From a virus: a stretch of DNA of 36,561 nt. The DNA is taken from positions 1 through 36,561 of IMG/VR virus record IMGVR_UViG_3300047175_000036; one strand, written 5' to 3'. Under the pieces are notes generated by a model. That model did not search any database, was not told the DNA's origin, and was given only the letters and a program-made list of their open reading frames with translations. Position 1 is the first letter of the stretch, and every line of letters begins with the position of its first letter. The position numbers were made by a program, and so were the translations under genes. Below are positions 32,101-36,561 of this stretch, one piece after another.

Positions 32101-32759
32101 GCTACTATTCTTTCTTGGCTTTGGGCAAATTCCACACTTGCCGCCGTCATACCCATCAAGGCTTCGGTCGCCGTCAGCCCTTCTCGCTGGAAGACCTCGC
32201 CACTGTCGCGGGCGGACAGGGGCTTTTGCCCGAGTCCCATCTTTCGCTCTTGCAAGGCAAAGAATTGCTGGCCGCTTAGGGTCCGAACCGCTCGGCCCTG
32301 ATCCTCCATCCTGGCCGTTGCAAGGGCCACAGCCTCAGCCGTGGCCCGTTGGCTGTCCCGCAAGGCCGCATCGGCCTCTGCCAGAGCGCCCAAACTCGTG
32401 TATAGGACCCTCGACGCATCACTCGCGCTTTTGATGCTGCGCTCAAATTCTGGCCCGAGGCTATAGTCCAACCTGGCTTGCCGTTCCAGGTCCTTCAACG
32501 ACTGTTCTTGTTCTTTAATCGCCTCGGTCGATTGCTTAACCGCCGCCATCTGCGCGCGTATAGACGCAAGCTGGGCCACCATGGCGTCTTTTTCGGCGAT
32601 CAGAACCCGGGTATAACCCGAGTCACCTTGTTTTATGGAATTTAGACGGCTGATTTCGGTAATCAGGCCCTGGATAGACTTTTCCAGGCTCTCGACCATA
32701 TCGGCCGCGGCGTTGGCGCCGCTGACCTGAAGGCTTATGCCAAGGCGTGTGTCAGACAT
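29112..32759 (-). CDS. Tape measure protein
   Basis: The product has 1,215 residues. The start overlaps the chaperone T frame by eight bases. N-terminal coiled coils (SLEKSIQGLITEISRLNSI ... AIKEQEQSLKDLERQAR), central hydrophobic segments (STLGTIARNAGVSMLALGSAVGVFGVALAAVHIA), then long charged helices with many EQQ/AKL repeats. Near residues 1006-1048 a Gly/Ala-rich run repeats AVGG/AAGQ units. This is standard tape measure layout, downstream of tail tube and chaperones. By the usual length rule (about 0.15 nm per residue) it implies a tail near 180 nm. Confidence 0.9.
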   Translation of the reverse strand: MSDTRLGISLQVSGANAAADMVESLEKSIQGLITEISRLNSIKQGDSGYTRVLIAEKDAMVAQLASIRAQMAAVKQSTEAIKEQEQSLKDLERQARLDYSLGPEFERSIKSASDASRVLYTSLGALAEADAALRDSQRATAEAVALATARMEDQGRAVRTLSGQQFFALQERKMGLGQKPLSARDSGEVFQREGLTATEALMGMTAASVEFAQSQERIVAATQRALAALEQEALATQRLREELAIPLAPGGAFGRNGPGMGIPGFLAGQRNQGENESSGASRGRSGSGGGSSGAVFALREATVLGDELARGSRGAMISTLGTIARNAGVSMLALGSAVGVFGVALAAVHIAEKAEELGKWATQMKAAASATGMSLQAYSGLEGALRGLGLSGSEADASLRKISETLGAAIADPASKAAEAFHNMGISQEQLNATGGDTAQALHLISDAYARTADGANKTANMNEIAGRGFEKLVPLIQGGSGALDEMVEKARSLGVTLDEQGAAKLIKAGDAVRELGEVIRGQGIASMEAWSPVIIETVHDLEALIRIAGSALSIMGQVASFPGKVIQAANDFGVSISNMLGRSLPPEYRAKTQEGQNPDSATAVAPTGPKVAVPPLTTPRSAVQTMRDNAEAAALAAGTSAQESKKPAAEVRMAEARAEIASMQQTLATVKMTEAEKAEATKDLQAKQLTLVNEMASAQDAAARKGAGAANRAAKQSYEDFAANEKLKITEAQGDIGAITAIYNDWADKAATTYKQQANVILTIEREKTKALQEEAKKQQEAQLKAIKDSHTQEQQSQQVAKLSAEAEVMSEGRMGKGQTGQQATTPAQYIAEAQAIESSFQQYKAQLQQVADAAQQGGEVQKSAQEAIISETISAKTQEIALYQKAAEAAEKAAEKMAAPFTKMFDSMGSQFESLTSTLLNDVISPQVDIIKQGLSSIKVNEGSTQIHQAFRKFALDLVDQGVKSIESAVSHTVASSIDSSIQGGIGDLLGKTMSKLFQSAISSVVGNTVGQTAGNAVGGAVGSAAGNAAGQAVGGAAGQAVGATAESAAIGANAATISGAIAAASATQVAALTTLGTTITGAIFSTAAVEESLMAATAVKPEALGFSYAGGGIVPSAAGGMVAGNGATLARLHFQEMVLPAHLSNGIQTMINNGGAKSNASLNYSPTINTGGRTSRSGSGMTRSEFGQMMSTHGGAMMGEARNMVRNGFRAG

Positions 32760-33246
32760 CTTGGCGAACTCCCTTCATGCGCCGTGCTTCGATCCGCGCC
32801 CTGGCTTCTTCATTCCGCTGGCGCATGGTTTCTTCGTCAAAGATTGGGGGAGCCTTCGGCAAACCCCTGTCCCGGCCCTTTTGAATGGGCAAGGTAGGCC
32901 CGGCTTTGACGGCAATCTGTTGCAGAGCCGAGTTCTGCATGGCCCGGTTAGCTTCGGCTAGGGCCTCGGGCGGCACATTTTCCCAGCCGCCGGCAGGTGC
33001 CGAAGGCTTACCGCCGCCAAACCCCTCAACAATGGCCTTCACCAAGAGGTTGGTCGGGGGATGGTCGGCCCACCCCTCGAACAACTCTTGGGCCTCAAGC
33101 ATAGTGTGGGAGTCGATTTCGGCATAAGTCCAACCGTAGGCGGCAGCTAGGCTGCGATAGATGGGCTTGAGGTCCCATTCGCTGCCGTTGCCGCCGCCTC
33201 CGTTTCCCCCGACGAGAAGCCCGACAGGCCGAGGATAGCGTTCCAC
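32752..33246 (-). CDS. Tail chaperone T part, made by frameshift
   Basis: This frame overlaps the end of the G-like gene by 100 bases and has only a poor GTG at 33246. WDLKPIYRSLAAAYGWTYAEID and EAQELFEGWADHPP are typical of the T domain of tail assembly chaperones. It lies in the -1 frame relative to the G-like gene, so the product is most likely a G-T fusion made by ribosomal slippage at 33202-33210. Such proteins bind the tape measure before tube polymerisation. Confidence 0.7.
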   Translation of the reverse strand: MERYPRPVGLLVGGNGGGGNGSEWDLKPIYRSLAAAYGWTYAEIDSHTMLEAQELFEGWADHPPTNLLVKAIVEGFGGGKPSAPAGGWENVPPEALAEANRAMQNSALQQIAVKAGPTLPIQKGRDRGLPKAPPIFDEETMRQRNEEARARIEARRMKGVRQDV

Positions 33247-33494
33247 ATAGGTAGAACCGTGCGTAGGTCCAAATAGTCCATCAGGCGCTGTTCGTCGAAG
33301 TCGGGATAATTCCTGCGCAGGGCCGCAAGAATAACCTCGCCCCGCACCAACATGGCGTCGAACAGAGTGCCTTCGGCGAGGATTTTGTCGTGTTCCTTGA
33401 GCCGGTCCATGAGGCCGTTACGAAGCTGGCCAAGGCTCAAGGCTGGGACAACAAAGTCTTCGCCACCTATGTTGAATTTGGTTCCCGCGAACAC
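33147..33494 (-). CDS. Tail assembly chaperone, G-like
   Basis: The product has 115 residues; GTG start with GGAG about 8 bases upstream. The N-terminal IGGEDFVVPALSLGQLRNGL and RNYPDFDEQRLMDYLDLRT match phage tail chaperones of the G type (TAC family). It sits between tail tube and tape measure, as usual. The last 30 residues are a Thr/Ala-rich tail encoded in the overlap with the T frame. Confidence 0.75.
   Translation of the reverse strand: MFAGTKFNIGGEDFVVPALSLGQLRNGLMDRLKEHDKILAEGTLFDAMLVRGEVILAALRRNYPDFDEQRLMDYLDLRTVLPMWNAILGLSGFSSGETEAAATAANGTSSPSIAA
33202..33210 (-). other. Candidate -1 frameshift site
   Basis: Minus-strand GGGGGAAAC. The zero frame reads TCG GGG GAA ACG; the T frame reads GTC GGG GGA AAC. 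A -1 slip on the G-run keeps GGG in the P site and places the ribosome in the T frame. The overlapping geometry is that of lambda G/GT. Confidence 0.6.
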
Positions 33495-33499
33495 AGCAC

Positions 33500-34243
33500 T
33501 TACTCCGTGGTTGAAATGACGCCGATGACGTTGGTGCCGGGCGAGAACGCCTGAAAATCAAAGTCTTGCAGGGCGTAGTCGTCGATCCGGTTCGGAATGG
33601 TCAGATGGCTGCTGACACATTCGTTCAGGCGCAGCGTGATCTGCCCGGTGCTGCCCTGGGTGTTGCGGCTCTGGTAAAACGTCCCGACGAACGTGGGCGT
33701 ATAGCCCATGTAATTGTTCGTAATGCTGATGGTCTTGCCTCCAGCATCGGTGTAAACGTATGAGACCTGCACCGCGGCGCCGATATCGCCGGTGTAGAAC
33801 GTATAAACGCCGTTCGAGCCCGTGGTGTATTGGCCCGTGGCCGACGGGGCGCCGGTGACATAGGTGAACCGCAGATTGCCCGCCGCGTTGTAGTAGACCC
33901 CGAGGTCGGCCACATAGCCCGTCGAGTTCGCCACGGTCATGGTCGAGGCCGCGAGCGTGTGCAACTCGCTCTCACTCACGTTGTCCTCACCCGTCGTCAC
34001 CGTGGCGCCGAAGAACAGGTCGGCATACAACGAGGCGAACACCCGGGCCAGTTTTGCCTTGCCGGTGATCTTGCCCTTGCCACGGGCAATGTCGATGGGG
34101 AACCCAAGCTGGCTGTAGAGTTCCTTGACCTCGTATGTGAAGTCGATCGTATTGTCCTGGAGGACGGCGAACTGGTCGGGGCCGACGCCCGTTATGTCGT
34201 TTCGCTGACCCCACAGTGCGCCGATGCCGAAAATGAGCTGCAT
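33500..34243 (-). CDS. Major tail tube protein (putative)
   Basis: The product has 247 residues. ATG at 34243 after AGGAGAC; a longer frame to 34306 would run into dyad element 6. Beta-rich, with FTYEVKELYSQLGFPIDIARGKGKITGKAKL, a strand pattern common in phage tail tube proteins. A central insert (about 115-190) with repeated Gly/Thr-Tyr strands could be a surface domain. Placement just upstream of the chaperones and tape measure supports the call. Its own dyad element upstream may allow high expression. Confidence 0.75.
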   Translation of the reverse strand: MQLIFGIGALWGQRNDITGVGPDQFAVLQDNTIDFTYEVKELYSQLGFPIDIARGKGKITGKAKLARVFASLYADLFFGATVTTGEDNVSESELHTLAASTMTVANSTGYVADLGVYYNAAGNLRFTYVTGAPSATGQYTTGSNGVYTFYTGDIGAAVQVSYVYTDAGGKTISITNNYMGYTPTFVGTFYQSRNTQGSTGQITLRLNECVSSHLTIPNRIDDYALQDFDFQAFSPGTNVIGVISTTE

Positions 34244-34275
34244 AGTTCCGTCTCCTAAGTTGTAGTGAACAGAAT

Positions 34276-34312
34276 AGGTGTATGCAATACAGTCACTGTA
34301 TAGCATATCTCT
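34276..34312. promoter_or_regulatory. 37-bp dyad element 6 (core CAGTCACT)
   Basis: Centred on C34294, 14 of 18 positions matching. The near-perfect inner dyad runs TATGCAATACAGT / ACTGTATAGCATA with one mismatch. It fills the gap between the tail terminator-like gene (ends 34329) and the tail tube start (34243). A 22-base stretch is identical to element 5. Confidence 0.85.
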
Positions 34313-34328
34313 ATTTTACTTTTCCCCG

Positions 34329-34793
34329 TCATGGCATTTCCACGACGATAGGCACCACGAGCATGGTTTGCTTGTCCAAATCACCCGGGTCCTTGAAAAC
34401 CTTGCCCTCGATCCGGCACCAATACACCAGGCCGCCTAGCGTGTTGGCGTTGCGGCTCGGATCGTCCACGGTGTTAAACGCCGCCTCGAATGCTTGCATC
34501 ATCGTGTCGAGATCGGGAGCGCCAGGAGCACTATCACTACGGCTATAGCAATAGACCATAAGATCAAGCCGACGGCGATAAAGGCCCAGGCCACGATATT
34601 CGTCTGTTTCCTTATGCGTGACAAGTGCGGCGTAAGGTTGTTGGTCGGCCGATACATCACCCCACAACCTCAAAACATTGGACACGGTTGCCCAGGTGGT
34701 TTTGCCATTGATCGGCGTAGTAAAGGTCATGCCCTGTATCAAGGCCAATATGGCGCTCATAACCTGGGCGCGAGACGTGAGCGCGGCGGTCAA
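34329..34793 (-). CDS. Tail terminator-like protein (putative)
   Basis: The product has 154 residues. A TTG start overlaps the upstream TGA (TTGA); an ATG eleven codons on is an alternative. PYAALVTHKETDEYRGLGLYRRRLDLMVYCYSR and MMQAFEAAFNT fit the fold of tail terminator or tail completion proteins, which cap the tube end. Position between the gp10-like gene and the tube protein matches the usual order. Confidence 0.65.
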   Translation of the reverse strand: MTAALTSRAQVMSAILALIQGMTFTTPINGKTTWATVSNVLRLWGDVSADQQPYAALVTHKETDEYRGLGLYRRRLDLMVYCYSRSDSAPGAPDLDTMMQAFEAAFNTVDDPSRNANTLGGLVYWCRIEGKVFKDPGDLDKQTMLVVPIVVEMP

Positions 34794-35275
34794 TTACCGT
34801 CCCCACCGTTCACCACGTCCATTATCACGTTTTGGTAGCCCTGGGGGATTTCTTCCCGAGCTTCATCCATTGCCGCCCTGAGATACATGAACTCTTTGCT
34901 CGGCGGGTGGTTGACGTGCCGGGCCAGAACGACCGAGCCCATTTTTTCCCAATAAAACTTCAGAAATTCGCCCTTCGACGGGTCAATGGGATAATAACCC
35001 TCGCCGCCATATTCCAAGGCCAAGGCTTTGTCGGTCACGGGCTCGATGAAAACCCGGCCTTCGTAAACGTCTCCGTTCTGGTCAAGAGTTTTACGGACCG
35101 AGTCGTATAGTTGGCCCGTTTTCAACTGAAGTATCTTGCCCGTGAGATTTTCGAGCACTTTGTATTCGAGCAACTGCGTGGCCCGGAACGTTTGGCGCTC
35201 TGTTGCCACACGGAGCCGACGGCCAATAGCGTCCAGCCTCGGTAGGGCATCAAAGCCTACACTAAGTTCGATCAT
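34790..35275 (-). CDS. HK97 gp10-like neck / tail completion protein
   Basis: The product has 161 residues. LKTGQLYDSVRKTLDQNGDVYEGRVF, ALALEYGGEGYYPIDPSKGEF and HPPSKEFMYLRAAMDEAREEI match the HK97 gp10-like neck family, with the E-Y-G-G turn and R-x-x-x-D-E helix. These proteins join head and tail. Both ends overlap neighbours by four bases, showing a coupled operon. Confidence 0.75.
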   Translation of the reverse strand: MIELSVGFDALPRLDAIGRRLRVATERQTFRATQLLEYKVLENLTGKILQLKTGQLYDSVRKTLDQNGDVYEGRVFIEPVTDKALALEYGGEGYYPIDPSKGEFLKFYWEKMGSVVLARHVNHPPSKEFMYLRAAMDEAREEIPQGYQNVIMDVVNGGDGN

Positions 35276-36150
35276 ACCGGGGCGCCAATAGTCGGCGGCA
35301 CGACGCTGACATAAGGCTGTATCATGTCCAGGACCTCGCGGGGCAGGCCGAGCCGGAAGCGCATGGTTTCCTGACCGCCGAGGCTTTTGCTGGCATCACC
35401 CACTCGGTTCCGATAACTGTATCGTTCCGCCACCATTTGGATGCAGGCTTCTTCTAAATCGGCCGGGATAAAACTATAGCTGATATAGAGCGCTGCGCCC
35501 TCGTCGGCAGAACTAAAGGTGTAAAGTCCTGGAGACGAGTCCGGTGGCGGTATATACTGCCCCTGGCCTGGGTTTGACGCCACGGGCGTTAGCGACGCCC
35601 CATTTACGGCATAGACCACACCGTTATCGTGCGACCAAATGCCCTGCTGTTGCGCCACGGTGACGGTATAGGGGCTGGAACTTGGTATAATCGCCGACTC
35701 ATTATTTACCAAATACCCGGCCGCGTAAATTACCCGGATGTTTTGCACCCCGGTCCAAAAATACCCATTGACCAATTCCAGCACGGCGTTTTCGCCAGGC
35801 AAATTGCCGAGCCACAGAGGACAGCGATAGCCGTAGCCTTGGCTCGTGCCGGCCAAATAGGTTCCGTTTGCGGCCGGCAGAGCACTGGCCGGAATAACCT
35901 GTGAGCCTTGCTGAACGGATATTATGCCCGTGACGGGATAGTCGGGCAAAACTAGCTGCATAGTGCCAGTGCCGTCGAACGTGCGCGTAAACGTTTGATT
36001 GTATATCCGCGCTCGGTTTAGCCGGCTGTAGATCAAGTTTGTCATCGAGCCGATGAGTTGGCTGATGATCGGGCTCGGCAACGTGGGGGCGTTAGCCATC
36101 CATGTCGCTACCCGCTGTGGCGTGGTCAGATCGCCGCCAGCAAGGCTCAC
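35272..36150 (-). CDS. Head-tail connector protein, gp6-like with insert
   Basis: The product has 292 residues; GTG start. The N-terminal TPQRVATWMANAPTLPSPIISQLIGSMTNLIYSRLNR and C-terminal FIPADLEEACIQMVAERYSYRNRVGDASKSLGG match phage head-tail connector/adaptor proteins. A beta-rich middle (about 60-220) with FDGTGTMQLVLPDYPVTGI and Gly/Tyr-rich strands is larger than in the small gp6-type family, suggesting an inserted decoration domain. Position next to gp10-like gene supports the call. Confidence 0.7.
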   Translation of the reverse strand: MSLAGGDLTTPQRVATWMANAPTLPSPIISQLIGSMTNLIYSRLNRARIYNQTFTRTFDGTGTMQLVLPDYPVTGIISVQQGSQVIPASALPAANGTYLAGTSQGYGYRCPLWLGNLPGENAVLELVNGYFWTGVQNIRVIYAAGYLVNNESAIIPSSSPYTVTVAQQQGIWSHDNGVVYAVNGASLTPVASNPGQGQYIPPPDSSPGLYTFSSADEGAALYISYSFIPADLEEACIQMVAERYSYRNRVGDASKSLGGQETMRFRLGLPREVLDMIQPYVSVVPPTIGAPV

Positions 36151-36561
36151 GAAGCAGCCTTCGTCTTGAGGAACTCAGGCACTTCGACACCTTTGTCGTC
36201 AAGATACTGCTCGACACTGTCCATCAAGTCTTGAAGTTTGTCATTCTCGGCCAAAAGCTGCACGTTCTTGTCCCTCAACGCAGCCGTTTCGGCCATGGCA
36301 GCGTTGAGATCGGCCCGCAAGCCTTGGATTTCCATATCCTTGGCTTCGAGACTGGCCGCAAGGCTGCTCACGGCCTTTTCCTGCGTGCCGGTGCCAGTGT
36401 TGTCCGCCGGGGCGTCCGCCGGCAGGTCCCTTGCCAAGCCGAAACCCGGAATGGCCAATATCACGGGGGCGAAATGGCTCGGCGCCCGAAAGTAGCCAAT
36501 GCCCTTATCGTCGGTGATTTCCACGCCAAAGTTCTGGCGCTGAACCGTGATGCTTTCGGCA
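36147..36561 (-). CDS. Partial gene at right edge, coiled-coil C-terminus
   Basis: The open frame continues to the window edge: residues AESITVQRQNFG precede the GTG at 36524, so the true start is probably outside. The visible C-terminus has a Pro/Gly-rich turn, then a 70-residue coiled coil (SLAASLEAKDMEIQGLRADL ... NDKLQDLMDSVEQYLDD) and the tail VPEFLKTKAAS. It lies upstream of the connector gene in a head-gene position. It could be a head-associated or decoration protein, but this is not established. Confidence 0.5.
   Translation of the reverse strand, partial: AESITVQRQNFGVEITDDKGIGYFRAPSHFAPVILAIPGFGLARDLPADAPADNTGTGTQEKAVSSLAASLEAKDMEIQGLRADLNAAMAETAALRDKNVQLLAENDKLQDLMDSVEQYLDDKGVEVPEFLKTKAAS

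Noticed and set aside
33211-33246. T frame as an independent gene from GTG 33246
   Set aside because: No good RBS, and the first residues are just the G gene read out of frame. Frameshifting is the standard arrangement.
34244-34306. Upstream start for the tail tube protein
   Set aside because: It would include half of dyad element 6 in the coding sequence; the ATG at 34243 follows AGGAGAC.
1681-34312. CRISPR-like array from the repeated dyad elements
   Set aside because: Copies are about 6 kb apart with genes between them; there are no regular short spacers and no cas1/cas2. The Cas4-like nuclease alone does not make a CRISPR locus.
1-36561. tRNA genes, integrase, repressor or insertion sequence
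   Set aside because: No cloverleaf-like sequence, tyrosine or serine recombinase, CI-like repressor or transposase was recognised on reading either strand, though a dedicated search was not possible.

Overview
This window is part of a tailed double-stranded DNA phage, or a prophage copy of one. It has a complete tail module with a 1,215-residue tape measure, so a long-tailed siphovirus-like particle is the best inference. No host genes, ribosomal RNA or tRNA were seen. The tail-tip order (tape measure, DUF2460, DUF2163, NlpC/P60 peptidase, large hub protein) matches the distal tail of Rhodobacter-type gene transfer agents and related siphoviruses. That suggests a proteobacterial host, perhaps alphaproteobacterial, but this is inference. 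Terminase, portal, capsid and any integrase or repressor are absent and would lie outside the window, probably beyond the right edge.

Layout. Bases 1 to 16425 are on the plus strand and carry early and replication genes, tightly packed with ATGA/TGATG overlaps. They comprise small unknown proteins, a GHKL-like ATPase, a HIRAN-domain protein, a likely ribbon-helix-helix protein, a Cas4/RecB-like nuclease, a Sak4-like RecA-family ATPase and a likely ssDNA-binding protein. These are followed by a ParB-HTH-methyltransferase fusion, a family A DNA polymerase split into two genes about 1.9 kb apart, two MazG-like pyrophosphohydrolases and a P-loop replication ATPase. A strong hairpin at 16441-16466 separates this arm from the convergent minus-strand late arm. 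Read from the right edge, the late arm holds head-tail connector genes, tail terminator, tail tube, frameshifted tail chaperones, tape measure, an elaborate tail tip and a lysis cassette.

The most striking structure is a family of six 37-bp dyad elements centred at 1699, 7697, 16255, 22210, 28602 and 34294. They share the core CAGTCACT and always lie in one of the rare gene-free gaps just upstream of a gene. Spacing is about 5.7 to 8.6 kb, and the asymmetric core always points the same way even though transcription reverses at 16.45 kb. They could be operators or promoters of a phage regulon, or partition/condensation sites bound by the ParB-like fusion encoded just downstream of the second element.

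Other notable points are a clean split of the polymerase between exonuclease motifs Exo II and Exo III, a triplicated DUF2460 distal-tail domain interleaved with two paralogous adhesin-like proteins, and a 43-residue membrane protein that sits alone between a dyad element and the terminator.

How the parts work together. The nuclease, Sak4-like ATPase and ssDNA-binding protein look like a recombination set. The split polymerase and the P-loop ATPase look like replication. The UDG-like domain and the MazG-like enzymes could control nucleotide or base quality. The late arm builds the neck and tail and ends with host lysis.
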